From an uncultured bacterium (GTDB lineage: Bacteria; Zixibacteria; MSB-5A5; CAIYYT01), in assembly GCA_903930455.1 (NCBI GenBank), contig CAIYYT010000048.1, positions 1-42,417 of the forward strand: 42,417 nucleotides of DNA, given 5' to 3'. Under the pieces are notes generated by a model, which was not told the origin of the DNA, made no database searches, and saw nothing but the letters and a program-made list of their open reading frames with translations. Positions within the stretch are counted from its first letter, which is position 1. Each line of letters begins with the position of its first letter. This document shows, in pieces, positions 1-7,151 of this stretch. Made by a program: the position numbers and the translations under genes.

Positions 1-139
1 CGGCGGCGGTGCGACGAGTCTCTGGCCGCTTGTGCAGGGTAAGCTGGTAGTCGATTCGGGGTCAGCGGCAAACAGTGACGAGATATTCGTGACTGATACG
101 ACCGACATCAGAGTGGCTTGTAGAAAAGATACCGCTGGA
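1..139. repeat. Terminal direct repeat, left copy
   Basis: These 139 bases are identical to 42279-42417. Reading frame continues across the join without a stop, so this is the overlap of a circular assembly rather than two separate genomic copies. The unit genome is therefore 42,278 bp. A circular assembly fits a circularly permuted headful-packaged genome or a genome with short terminal repeats; the sequence alone cannot separate these. Confidence 0.95.
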
Positions 140-1225
140 ATTATGGTCGATCAGCAAATTATTGTCTGTCAGGGAGCGCACAAACCCATTGCTGTCGGCA
201 TATCGTCAGTGACCTATTCTGGTGCAAGGGTGTGGGTGACAGTGAACGCTCCGATGCCAAAAGCGTTTTCTGCTGCTGATACCGTGTACTTCATCGGTAA
301 CATCGCCAATGACTATGCAACGTTACCGGAAGTGGCTGATACGGTCCTTGGTCGAGATACCACTCAGTATCACGGTGACGCTACTATCGGCGGATCAATA
401 GTGTCCGGCGGATCAGGCGGTGGAGGTGGCATGACATTGGCGAAAGTCTGGCCGAAGTTGGATAGTCTTTCTGACAGCCTTAACCTCAAGCCCAATCGGA
501 CAGAGTTGCCGACCATCACTCAGAACGGATTGGATTCACTAAGAGCATTGGCGAAACGATTGAATGATTCACTTAGTTCGCAGGAATGGGCAGGTGGCGG
601 AAGCGGTACATGTTCCGGGACCGGAATCTACGACGATACCGTGTACGTGAGGGATACTCTGAACGATGTATTTGTCGCGGGAGCTAGCGTTGCATACGAC
701 ATAGGGGCAACCACCTTGTATGCAACTACGGAGCCAAGTGGATATGCTGTCTTTGCGGTGAACGCTGGGACCTACAGCGTTGCCGCCACTGACCCGCCAA
801 GCAACTACACCACGAAGTCGATTACTGTAGCTGGTTCTCGGAGAGACACTCTTGTAGGGTATGGGTATGTAACGATCGCGCCGTCTTCGCCGTCTATGTG
901 TTCATTCCAAATGGCACTCGATACCCTGAGCGGATTTGCTGACGCTCAAATATGGTTCTCGTTGATGCCAAAGAAGGATGACGACTTCTTCTTAGACAGC
1001 ACTTCAGGTTCAATCATCTCACCGGACATCTACACGTCTGCAAACTCAGTGGGCGTGGTCCAGCAGGATCTCAACAAGAACAAGAATATCAAATACTTCA
1101 AGAGCGGGGAGTATGGAAAGACCTACTGGCTGGTCCGAGTGGCCAAGCGTGGCGCCGATCTGTCCTCTCCAGAGTTGAAGTTCATCATCAACACGTCGGA
1201 CTCGACGAATTACAGGGTGAGGTAA
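1..1225 (+). CDS. Fiber-like secreted protein, C-terminal part (continues from 41254)
   Basis: This is the last 408 codons (including stop) of a 749-residue protein that begins at 41254 and crosses the circular join; the frame starts at base 2. After a Gly-rich linker come short heptad-like Leu/Asp stretches, then a domain resembling carboxypeptidase-regulatory-like beta-sandwiches (about 615-850, with G-A-x-V, T-x-P-S-G-Y-A-x-F and G-x-Y-x-V elements). A beta-rich C-terminal domain follows. The regulatory-like domain often appears in surface-exposed phage fibers. The product precedes the lysis genes with a 3-base gap. A tail fiber or receptor-binding role is inferred from position and composition; no catalytic motif is seen. 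Confidence 0.75.
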   Translation, partial: GGGATSLWPLVQGKLVVDSGSAANSDEIFVTDTTDIRVACRKDTAGIMVDQQIIVCQGAHKPIAVGISSVTYSGARVWVTVNAPMPKAFSAADTVYFIGNIANDYATLPEVADTVLGRDTTQYHGDATIGGSIVSGGSGGGGGMTLAKVWPKLDSLSDSLNLKPNRTELPTITQNGLDSLRALAKRLNDSLSSQEWAGGGSGTCSGTGIYDDTVYVRDTLNDVFVAGASVAYDIGATTLYATTEPSGYAVFAVNAGTYSVAATDPPSNYTTKSITVAGSRRDTLVGYGYVTIAPSSPSMCSFQMALDTLSGFADAQIWFSLMPKKDDDFFLDSTSGSIISPDIYTSANSVGVVQQDLNKNKNIKYFKSGEYGKTYWLVRVAKRGADLSSPELKFIINTSDSTNYRVR

Positions 1226-1228
1226 CTG

Positions 1229-1600
1229 ATGATATTCAAGAAGGACTCAGACAAGGCTGATTTCGGTTCTGGTAAGATCAAGCCGGCGTTGCATCGGCTG
1301 TTGGAGGGTCTGGACGCTTTCTGCGAAGAGAAGAAGTTGCCGGAATTGGTTGTCACTTCCTTGTGCTCTCCCGCTGACAAACACGAAACGGGGTCACAGC
1401 ACTATGCCGGAGAGGCTGCCGACGTGAGATCCAATACTCTGACGGCGTGGCAACTGGCGATGATGCTTAACTACGTACACGAAACCCACTGGAGGAATGA
1501 CGAGAACGTAGTCGGGCGACCGCTGCGTGCCGCCTACCCCGAAGGTGATGGAGCTAATTTCCACATTCATTTGTCGATTGACAAAGGAGAGAGACCATGA
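1229..1600 (+). CDS. M15-family peptidase, probable endolysin
   Basis: A 123-residue protein with the zinc-peptidase signature of the M15 (D-Ala-D-Ala carboxypeptidase / L-Ala-D-Glu peptidase) fold: SQH (His58), GEAAD (Asp65) and FHIH (His112, His114) supply the usual zinc ligands and catalytic region. Phage M15 proteins cut peptidoglycan stem peptides for host lysis. It has no signal peptide or cell-wall-binding domain, so it is a compact Gram-negative-type lysin that would need a holin. The start follows the fiber stop by 3 bases, with a GTGAGG-like site before it. The stop overlaps the next gene at an ATGA, and holin-like genes follow. Exact bond specificity cannot be read from sequence. 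Confidence 0.8.
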   Translation: MIFKKDSDKADFGSGKIKPALHRLLEGLDAFCEEKKLPELVVTSLCSPADKHETGSQHYAGEAADVRSNTLTAWQLAMMLNYVHETHWRNDENVVGRPLRAAYPEGDGANFHIHLSIDKGERP

Positions 1601-1812
1601 AGAAAGGCAACCCAGCCAAGGCTGACGATCCTTGGATTCACCGCAGTGCGGGAATGAAATGCCAAACCTGTATGTGGTTTGTTGCCAAAGAAGGCAAGAT
1701 CACACTGGGGCGTTGCAGACGACATTGCCCGACAATGAACGGCTACCCAGTAGTGTTCCCGAGTGACTGGTGCGGAGATCACAAACTGGACGAAACGAAG
1801 GTGGTAGTGTGA
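1597..1812 (+). CDS. Small cysteine-rich protein, probably zinc-binding
   Basis: A 71-residue protein with Cys22, Cys25, Cys40, Cys44, Cys59 and His62 spaced as CxxC...CxxxC...WCGDH. This is a compact metal-binding layout seen in small uncharacterised phage proteins near lysis genes. The start overlaps the peptidase stop (ATGA), implying translational coupling. No membrane segment is present. Function is unknown; a structural zinc site is inferred from cysteine spacing only. Confidence 0.75.
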   Translation: MKKGNPAKADDPWIHRSAGMKCQTCMWFVAKEGKITLGRCRRHCPTMNGYPVVFPSDWCGDHKLDETKVVV

Positions 1813-1874
1813 TGGCAATGAAGAACAAGGGCAAGAAGTCGGGCAAGATCATCAAACGCAAGGGGTGTGACTGA
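1812..1874 (+). CDS. 20-residue basic micro-ORF
   Basis: A 20-codon reading frame links the Cys-rich gene to the holin-like gene by two TGATG overlaps (1810-1814 and 1872-1876). The peptide is strongly basic, with nine Lys or Arg and one Cys. The exact stop-start joins on both sides support translation by re-initiation, but the frame is too short for sequence statistics to help. It may serve only to couple translation of its neighbours. Confidence 0.4.
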   Translation: MAMKNKGKKSGKIIKRKGCD

Positions 1875-2152
1875 TGGCACTAATGACTGGTGTTGACCTG
1901 TCGTTTTTCAAGGACGACGGGTTTAAGAAATGGGGCGTGATTCTGGGTGCCGAGCTTGGAATTATTATTTGGACGATGAAGGGATTGATGCCGGTAGCAC
2001 AGGGTCTTGAGTGGCTCATTACTCTTGTCGGTGCCTATGTCGGTATCAACCTTGGCAGTAAGGCGTTGGCAGGCATACAGGCTGCAAGAAACACAGTTAT
2101 CAAGGACGACAAAATCAAAGTAGAAGAAGAGAAAGCAAATGCCGGTAATTGA
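1874..2152 (+). CDS. Holin-like membrane protein
   Basis: A 92-residue protein with two predicted membrane segments (about residues 20-36 and 45-62) and a charged C-terminal tail rich in Lys and Glu. Size, topology and position just downstream of a lysin match class II-type holins, which form inner-membrane lesions to release the lysin. No family signature is recognised, so the call rests on topology and context. The start overlaps the preceding micro-ORF stop, and the next gene overlaps its end by 14 bases. Confidence 0.6.
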   Translation: MALMTGVDLSFFKDDGFKKWGVILGAELGIIIWTMKGLMPVAQGLEWLITLVGAYVGINLGSKALAGIQAARNTVIKDDKIKVEEEKANAGN

Positions 2153-2516
2153 CATTCAAAAACTGAAAGAGGGCTTGCATGGGTACTTCAGCACGCAACC
2201 ACTTGAAGATGCTCTTGCGATACTGAAGGCAGGATTTAAGATCGGCGCGTTGTTTGCGGTGATACGCGAAGTCGTGGTTGTCGCCGAGAAACTTGTTGCT
2301 GATATGGGCGATATGTCCGGTGGCGGTTCCGAGAAGAAGGAAGCCGTTGTGCAGTTCATCGACGACATTACCAACACGGGGATACTCGATCCATTCGACA
2401 AACCATTTATTTCGATAGGAATTGATGCGATTGTCGCCTGGAATAACAGCATATTCGGGCACAAATGGGCAGCCAAAATATCTTCGTCCGCTACCATACC
2501 ACCGACAATTAGTTAG
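2139..2516 (+). CDS. Holin-associated small protein
   Basis: A 125-residue protein with an amphipathic N-terminal half, a moderately hydrophobic stretch (about 30-50), a flexible GGGSEKK linker and a C-terminal helix ending in IDAIVAWNN. The linker-EKK-hydrophobic pattern with a terminal Asn resembles small holin or holin-accessory proteins of environmental phages, but I cannot assign a family. It overlaps the holin-like gene by 14 bases behind a GAAGAAGAG site, so both are probably made together. It is the last gene before the terminator. Confidence 0.5.
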   Translation: MPVIDIQKLKEGLHGYFSTQPLEDALAILKAGFKIGALFAVIREVVVVAEKLVADMGDMSGGGSEKKEAVVQFIDDITNTGILDPFDKPFISIGIDAIVAWNNSIFGHKWAAKISSSATIPPTIS

Positions 2517-2582
2517 CCCCTACTGCCCAATAGGGTGTTTCACTACCTTGCCCTCGGAGAGTTATGACCTCCGGGGGTTTTT
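2517..2582 (+). terminator. Rho-independent terminator after lysis genes
   Basis: A 9-bp stem (2551-2559 with 2569-2577, one G-U pair) is followed by five T residues. It closes the fiber-lysis operon just before the next promoter. A small CCC-AATA-GGG hairpin and a C4 run at 2517 that could pair with the G5 run make it longer than a minimal terminator. It shares TCACTACCTT with the loop of the element at 8230. Confidence 0.8.
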
Positions 2583-2621
2583 CTATGCTCAAACTTTCTC
2601 AAATAAATTTGAAAAAACTTC

Positions 2622-2650
2622 TTGACAACGCTAAAGTATGCGTATATATT
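2622..2650 (+). promoter_or_regulatory. Sigma70-type promoter for the rightward recombination module
   Basis: TTGACA (2622-2627) and TATATT (2645-2650) are separated by 17 bases, which is consensus spacing. The site lies between the lysis terminator and the first small gene of the recombination/replication region. It implies transcription by host RNA polymerase early in infection. Confidence 0.8.
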
Positions 2651-2783
2651 GGCGTCATGAAGAATATGATGGCGGTTGCAGAGCGAAGCTCGGTTAAGTC
2701 TGAGGTAAACATAGTTGGTAAAGAAATCCGGATGCACACCAAACCAACAACCGCCGTCTAAAGAAAACAAGAGGAAGGACGGT

Positions 2784-2957
2784 ATGACACCAAACAACAA
2801 GCCAAGACCTGAAAAGATGGTCTACCTCGGAGGCAAGGTCCCGTTTCAGTTACGGGAGGACTTGCGCCTTTACGCTCTACGCAAGGGCGAGAAGCAATAT
2901 GCCGTAGTCGAAAAGGCACTGACGGCGTACCTGAAAACACGTTTACTGAAACCGTAG
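2784..2957 (+). CDS. Ribbon-helix-helix DNA-binding protein
   Basis: A 57-residue basic protein. After a Lys/Pro-rich arm, the order is a short beta strand (VYLGGKVP), helix (QLREDLRLYALRKG) and a second helix (QYAVVEKALTAYLKTR), typical of Arc/CopG-type regulators that act as dimers. The start at 2784 was chosen because GAGGAAGG lies just upstream; an in-frame start at 2715 has no good site. It is the first gene after the 2622 promoter, as expected for an early regulator. Its operator is not identified. Confidence 0.65.
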   Translation: MTPNNKPRPEKMVYLGGKVPFQLREDLRLYALRKGEKQYAVVEKALTAYLKTRLLKP

Positions 2958-2986
2958 TCAACGGGAACCAAGAGAGAGGGAAAGTA

Positions 2987-3157
2987 ATGGCAAACGAAAA
3001 GAAAGCCGAACTGCTAGCCAAGGACATCTCAATCGAGATCGACTACCGCTACGAGCTACGGAAGGGGAAGATGCCCCTGAACCAAGCATCGTTGGCAGGG
3101 ATGATCCGTGAAGCGTTCCCCGGGCACGCGGCCAAGAAAGAGGCCAACAATGGCTGA
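2987..3157 (+). CDS. Small hypothetical protein (56 aa)
   Basis: A 56-residue charged protein preceded by a GAGAGAGGGAAAG site. The C-terminal half (NQASLAGMIREAFPGH) could form a helix-turn-helix-like pair, but this is too short to assign. Its last codons overlap the endonuclease gene start (ATG at 3150). I recognise no family. Confidence 0.5.
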   Translation: MANEKKAELLAKDISIEIDYRYELRKGKMPLNQASLAGMIREAFPGHAAKKEANNG

Positions 3158-3620
3158 ACTACTCCTGAGTAATGGAGGAGTCGCCATTGTAGACCCTTGG
3201 GATTATGAGTGGGCGCAATGGATACGGTGGCATCATGACGTCAATGGATATGCAAAAGCCCACCCAAACTTATACCTGCACAGGGCGATAGTCAATGCTC
3301 CTGCTGGCACGCAAGTAGATCATGCTAACAGGAATAGATTGGATGACCGTAGGGATAATCTGCGTTTCTGCTCTCGCGGCGAGAATATGTACAATGCGGG
3401 TTCTCGCGGTGGAAGTTCACGATATAAGGGCGTTTACTTGAAATCTAAGCGGAATTGGGTGAGATGGGCGATCAAGATGAGAATCAATGGGAAAGATATT
3501 CACCTCGGTTGTTTCAAGGACGAACTTAGTGCTGCTAAAGCATATGACGAAGCCGCCCTTGTTTATCACGGAGCCTTTGCAAAACTTAATTGTCCAATTG
3601 AGGAGAAAAAAGATGGATAG
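3150..3620 (+). CDS. HNH homing endonuclease with AP2 domain
   Basis: A 156-residue freestanding endonuclease. Residues about 41-83 carry the HNH_3-type motif LYLHRAIV...VDHANRNRLDDRRDNLR...N..N, with His58 and Asn70 in the metal-binding site. Residues 90-150 form an AP2 DNA-binding domain (SSRYKGVYL...W...I...HLGCF.DE..AAKAYDEAA...G..A.LN). Such genes cut DNA lacking the element and spread by repair. The start at 3150 is preferred to an in-frame upstream start at 3108 that lies wholly inside the preceding gene. It sits directly upstream of the exonuclease gene and overlaps it by 8 bases, so it is integrated into the operon. Confidence 0.85.
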   Translation: MAELLLSNGGVAIVDPWDYEWAQWIRWHHDVNGYAKAHPNLYLHRAIVNAPAGTQVDHANRNRLDDRRDNLRFCSRGENMYNAGSRGGSSRYKGVYLKSKRNWVRWAIKMRINGKDIHLGCFKDELSAAKAYDEAALVYHGAFAKLNCPIEEKKDG

Positions 3621-4614
3621 AGAACAATTCCTGATGGAGCGCCGGTCAGGCATTGGTGGGTCAGACATAGCGGCTATCTGTTCCGAGAACCCGTGGAAAA
3701 AGCCGATCGACGTTTACTTGGACAAGATCGGTATGTCTGCTGACCGCGAGACTACTGACCAAATGGAGATCGGCACCTGGATGGAGCCGAAGATTGTTGA
3801 TATGCTTGCCAAGAAGACAGGCAACCGGATGATCTACTTCGCTCAGAACGGACACCAGCCAGATTCGCCCGATGTCGTCTGTCAACCACAGAAGATGTTC
3901 CGGCACAAAGACCATGAGTTTCTTATGTGTCACCCTGACGCTTTCATTCTTGGTGACGGCGAACCGATCGGCGTAGTGGAGTGCAAGACAGCCGGAATCA
4001 GACAGTCAGCGTTCTACGGAGAGGAAGACACTGACGAAATGCCGACACAGTATCTTTTGCAGATGCAGTACACGATGGGCGTCTGCGCGAGTGAGCTTGC
4101 GAGGTTCCTACGTATCGGACACCTGCCCCTGATTCTCGACAACAAGTTTAAGTTCTACAAGGCGGACTACTCGCCGGAACTATTCAAGTCGATGGAGAAA
4201 ATAGCAATCGACTTCTGGAACGATCACGTCCTGAAGCTCATCCCCCCCGAGCCGGACAACTCTGAGCAGTACGCTACCTACCTCAAGAGCACGTTCAAAG
4301 ATGCTGGCACTGAGATTGTCGCCAACGAGGAAATCGAGGTCGCAATGATGACCTACGCCAAGATCAAGGAAGACCTCAAGGCGTTGGAAGAAGCTATGCA
4401 GTTCCGCAAGAATCAGATTAAGGCGTTTCTTGGCGACAACTCGGTGCTCAGGGGTCAGCGGTTTATGATGACGTGGAAAGCGGACAAGCCGAGTTTCGCT
4501 ATCAACTACAAGGCAATCTGCGATCACCTGCACGTTCCCGAAGATGTCATTGTGACGTTCACACACCAGAAAAATCCTATCCGGCGCTTGCTCGGGCCGA
4601 AGGCGGTTAAATGA
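3613..4614 (+). CDS. YqaJ-type (lambda-like) recombination exonuclease
   Basis: A 333-residue protein with the YqaJ/lambda-exonuclease core: RRSGIGGSDIAAI (residues 10-22), METGT-like MEIGTWMEP (51-59), CHPDAFI (Asp109), VVECKTA (Glu123, Lys125) and QYLLQMQYTMGV. The Asp...Glu-x-Lys triad is the PD-(D/E)XK nuclease site that digests one DNA strand to give 3' overhangs. Its partner RecT is encoded 200 bases downstream, completing a phage single-strand annealing system for repair, recombination and concatemer formation. The C-terminal third has a helical linker beyond the core. The start at 3613 follows a GAGGAG site and matches the conserved N-terminus. Confidence 0.9.
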   Translation: MDREQFLMERRSGIGGSDIAAICSENPWKKPIDVYLDKIGMSADRETTDQMEIGTWMEPKIVDMLAKKTGNRMIYFAQNGHQPDSPDVVCQPQKMFRHKDHEFLMCHPDAFILGDGEPIGVVECKTAGIRQSAFYGEEDTDEMPTQYLLQMQYTMGVCASELARFLRIGHLPLILDNKFKFYKADYSPELFKSMEKIAIDFWNDHVLKLIPPEPDNSEQYATYLKSTFKDAGTEIVANEEIEVAMMTYAKIKEDLKALEEAMQFRKNQIKAFLGDNSVLRGQRFMMTWKADKPSFAINYKAICDHLHVPEDVIVTFTHQKNPIRRLLGPKAVK

Positions 4615-4621
4615 CAGGACG

Positions 4622-4834
4622 GTGCAAGCGGATAAGGACGCTTCGTTATTGGATGAAGTGAATATCGACATCGCGCGTCAGATGGCGAAAGAGAAAAACT
4701 ATCAGATTTGGATGGAGTGCGTCGGCGACCGCGAAGACGCTACGGTCGTGATAGAGGATGGATCGGTGCTTTCACAAGAAGAACTAAAAATCAGACGGAA
4801 GGCAAAAGAACATGTCAACCCCAGCAGCAACTAA
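4622..4834 (+). CDS. Small acidic protein between exonuclease and RecT
   Basis: A 70-residue protein starting at GTG with an AGGA site five bases upstream. It is moderately acidic with no recognisable domain. It overlaps the recT start by 23 bases and follows the exonuclease stop by 7, so it is embedded in the recombination operon. A role with the exonuclease/RecT pair is suggested only by position. Confidence 0.5.
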   Translation: MQADKDASLLDEVNIDIARQMAKEKNYQIWMECVGDREDATVVIEDGSVLSQEELKIRRKAKEHVNPSSN

Positions 4835-5945
4835 ACAGGCAGCGGCCACGACCGCGTTGACGCCGTTCAACAAGGCGTATGTCGAAGTCAGGGATTCGAT
4901 CAAGAACGACCTTGACAGACTCCAGCGACTCATTCCTTCCTCGTGCGAGATGAAGGCCGATCAACTGATGATGGCTTGTCTTAACGCTATGCGGAAGAAC
5001 ACCGCTCTGGCTACGTGCAGCAAAGTTTCGTGGTTCAGGGCAATAACTAACTGTGCCAGCATTGGGCAGTTGCCAGACACACAGTTACAGCACTGTCACC
5101 TGATACCTTTCGGCGGAGAAGTCGTTTGGGTTCCGGGGTATCGCGGACTGATTGACCTGCTCGTCAGAAGCGGGGTCTGTCGCGCCGTCGCTTGTGGGGC
5201 TGTCTACGCTGATGAAGTTGCCGAAGGTCGGTTCAAATACTGGACTGATGAAACAGGACGGCACTTAGTACATAATCCCGATATCACCAAGCAGCGCGAG
5301 GACGTGAACGATTTTGTTGGCGTCTACGTGATCTTTCTTCCGCGTGATGCAAGTCAGCCCGGACAGTCGTACTACATGACCAAGCAAGCGATCCTCCGCA
5401 TCCGAAATCGGTCTGCTGCATGGAAACGTCAAGGAGAGAATAGTCCCTGGGGAACCGATCTTGTCCCGATGTCCTTTAAGACCGTCACCAAGCAGGGGGG
5501 GAAAGAAGTGCGTGTCAGTGCTGACGTGATGCGTGCTATCGAACTGGACAACGAAGCCGAGGCCGGAGAGCAAGGCAAGAAGCCGATTGACATTGAAATC
5601 TTCGGCGAAGAACCACCTGCCGGTGCACAGCTAGAAACCAAGACCGATAAGGTCGCCAACAAACTCGCGGAGAAGGCGGGGAAGTCGAAACCGGGGACTA
5701 CCGAAGCGTCGGGGGCACCGACCGCTGAGGCAAGCCATACGCCCACTGACCCGCCCTCTTACGCCTCTCCGTCCGATTGGGAGAAGTGCATCGCCTACGG
5801 CGACACTGCCGGTCTCGGAGAGTCTGGTTGCGAAGATGAGCTTGAGAAGGTGTTTCACCATTCACCGAACGAGATCCCGCTTGAGTTTCTGCCGCAAGTT
5901 ATAGAACACTTCAAGCAGATGGCAGAGAAAGCGCAGATGCAATGA
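4812..5945 (+). CDS. recT: RecT-family single-strand annealing protein
   Basis: A 377-residue protein. Residues about 15-230 match the RecT core: DRLQRLIPSSCEMKADQLMMACLNAMRKN, then TCSKVSWFRAITNCASIGQLPD, HCHLIPFGGEVVWVPGYRGLIDL and VYVIF. RecT coats and anneals the single strands produced by the exonuclease. The C-terminal region (about 235-377) is a Pro/Ala/Thr-rich linker followed by an acidic helical tail, longer than usual RecT proteins of about 270-300 residues. The tail may bind host single-strand-binding protein or the nuclease; this is speculation. The stop overlaps an ATGA. Confidence 0.9.
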   Translation: MSTPAATKQAAATTALTPFNKAYVEVRDSIKNDLDRLQRLIPSSCEMKADQLMMACLNAMRKNTALATCSKVSWFRAITNCASIGQLPDTQLQHCHLIPFGGEVVWVPGYRGLIDLLVRSGVCRAVACGAVYADEVAEGRFKYWTDETGRHLVHNPDITKQREDVNDFVGVYVIFLPRDASQPGQSYYMTKQAILRIRNRSAAWKRQGENSPWGTDLVPMSFKTVTKQGGKEVRVSADVMRAIELDNEAEAGEQGKKPIDIEIFGEEPPAGAQLETKTDKVANKLAEKAGKSKPGTTEASGAPTAEASHTPTDPPSYASPSDWEKCIAYGDTAGLGESGCEDELEKVFHHSPNEIPLEFLPQVIEHFKQMAEKAQMQ

Positions 5946-6151
5946 AACACAAACCCCAAGCGACTCCGTCAACTTCCTTAAATGGAAGCTCTGAACACTC
6001 ATGGATTAGACGGGGAACCCAGCCACAGGTGCCGAGCGGAGTGGACAGGCAGTCCGGATGCCTACGCGAAATACGAAGAGAAGCCGTGCAGGAAACGGAA
6101 CGACTTGGGGTAGAATTATTCAGCGCAGGGAAGCGAATCTTAGGGGCATGA
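5942..6151 (+). CDS. Doubtful small ORF after RecT
   Basis: A 69-codon frame whose ATGA start overlaps the RecT stop. Composition is unconvincing (many Arg/Ser, no clear domain). A different frame at 5982-6113 gives a 43-residue peptide with equally plausible composition but no ribosome site. At most one is real. The stretch also holds two hairpins (6143-6192), so it may be mainly regulatory. Confidence 0.3.
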   Translation: MKHKPQATPSTSLNGSSEHSWIRRGTQPQVPSGVDRQSGCLREIRREAVQETERLGVELFSAGKRILGA

Positions 6152-6192
6152 CGCCCCGTTGTTGGGGGACTCATTTACTGCGGGTGAGTCCC
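6143..6192 (+). promoter_or_regulatory. Two adjacent RNA hairpins before the next gene
   Basis: GGGGC (6143-6147) pairs with GCCCC (6153-6157) across a 5-base loop, then GGGACTCA (6166-6173) pairs perfectly with TGAGTCCC (6185-6192) across 11 bases. No T run follows, so this is not a standard terminator. It sits 30 bases before the 6224 gene and may process, stabilise or control the message. Confidence 0.5.
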
Positions 6193-6223
6193 TCGGCAAT
6201 TAGTCAACACGAAAGGAAGCGAA

Positions 6224-6793
6224 ATGAAGAAAGAACAAGAAGTCGCAACAGAAGCCCCGATCATACCGGAGCCACCAAAAGTCCATCTCGACAAAATCAG
6301 AATGAATCTCCAGTGCATCCTCAGCGCCGAGGAACTTGCTGAGCACTCTCAGCAAATGGCCTCAGCGTTCGCGGAAGTCACCAGATTTGAAGCTGACGCG
6401 AAGGCGGCCGCTAACCAATTCAAGGCACAGATCACAGGGGCAGAATCGAAGCTCTCCCTTCATTCGGGGTTGGTATTGAGCGGCAAAGAAATGCGTGACG
6501 TGTCCTGTGAGGTTCGCAAGGACTTCGGAACAGGCAAGTGCATTATCACGCGCACGGATACCGGAACAGTCGTATCGACTCGCGACATGACCACCGCCGA
6601 GATGCAGTTGGAAATGAAGCTCGATGCCGACGCGACCGGCGAAGCGGCGATTGCAACTCTACCGGAAGGGGAAGAGGATGACGGCGAAGCGGCGATTGCA
6701 ACTCTACCGGAAGGGGAAGAGGATGACGACGAAGCGGCGATTGCAACTCTACCGGAAGGGGAAGAGGATGACGACGAAGCAATCGTCAACTGA
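6224..6793 (+). CDS. Hypothetical protein with acidic tandem-repeat tail
   Basis: A 189-residue protein with an AAAGGAAG site. The middle is helical, followed by a small beta domain (KDFGTGKCIITRTDTGTVVSTRDMT) of a kind seen in other uncharacterised phage proteins of recombination regions. Residues 140-184 are three 15-residue copies of EAAIATLPEGEEDD(D/G), making a very acidic tail. The same DNA supplies ribosome sites and start codons for the next gene in another frame. Function is unknown. Confidence 0.75.
   Translation: MKKEQEVATEAPIIPEPPKVHLDKIRMNLQCILSAEELAEHSQQMASAFAEVTRFEADAKAAANQFKAQITGAESKLSLHSGLVLSGKEMRDVSCEVRKDFGTGKCIITRTDTGTVVSTRDMTTAEMQLEMKLDADATGEAAIATLPEGEEDDGEAAIATLPEGEEDDDEAAIATLPEGEEDDDEAIVN
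6641..6775 (+). repeat. Three tandem 45-bp repeats with dual coding
   Basis: Copies at 6641-6685, 6686-6730 and 6731-6775 are identical except for one base near the end of copy 1 (GGC for GAC). Each ends in GGGGAAGAGGATGAC, which holds a ribosome site and an ATG. In the 6224 frame each copy encodes an acidic 15-mer; in the next gene's frame it encodes a basic one (KRRLQLYRKGKR). The expansion keeps both frames open. Confidence 0.95.
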
Positions 6794-7151
6794 AATCCCC
6801 TACCAAGCGATTATCGACGACCTGAACGCTGTCTTGGGTAAGACCGGCAGGCGGCGAATACGACTCACTGGTGACGTTCGCAAGGCCATCCGCGCCCGTT
6901 TTACAGACGGATTCGACTTAGAGGACTTCCAGCACGTTCACCGGATCAAGTTCGCTGAATGGGGCGGTGATCCTGAATGGGACGGATACTTGCACCCAGA
7001 TACTCTCTACCGTCAGTCCAAGTTTCCGAAGTACGTCGCACAGGAACGGGTTAAGCAGACATTGACTCTCGAGCAGCGTCAGACGATGGAGGCAATGAAG
7101 GTTCAGGCGCGGTTGCAGGAACAGCCGAAGCGGATAGGGAACAATGGTTGA
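6768..7151 (+). CDS. Phg_2220_C-domain phage replication protein
   Basis: A 127-residue protein whose residues about 12-92 match the conserved phage C-terminal domain (Phg_2220_C / TIGR02220): IIDDLN..LGKTGRRR, KAIRARFTDGFDLEDFQHVHRIKFAEW, then YLHPDTLYRQSKFPKYV. This domain usually ends DnaD-like or replisome-organiser proteins; here it stands alone without the winged-helix N-terminus. The start at 6768 follows GGGGAAGAGG in repeat copy 3. Starts at 6723 and 6678 in copies 2 and 1 are in the same frame and would add 15 or 30 basic residues. A role in replication initiation or helicase loading is inferred from the family and the next gene. Confidence 0.75.
   Translation: MTTKQSSTEIPYQAIIDDLNAVLGKTGRRRIRLTGDVRKAIRARFTDGFDLEDFQHVHRIKFAEWGGDPEWDGYLHPDTLYRQSKFPKYVAQERVKQTLTLEQRQTMEAMKVQARLQEQPKRIGNNG

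Noticed and set aside
6460-6789. Minus-strand frames with Ser-rich repeats over the 45-bp repeat
   Set aside because: They arise from the complement of the tandem repeat and have no ribosome site.
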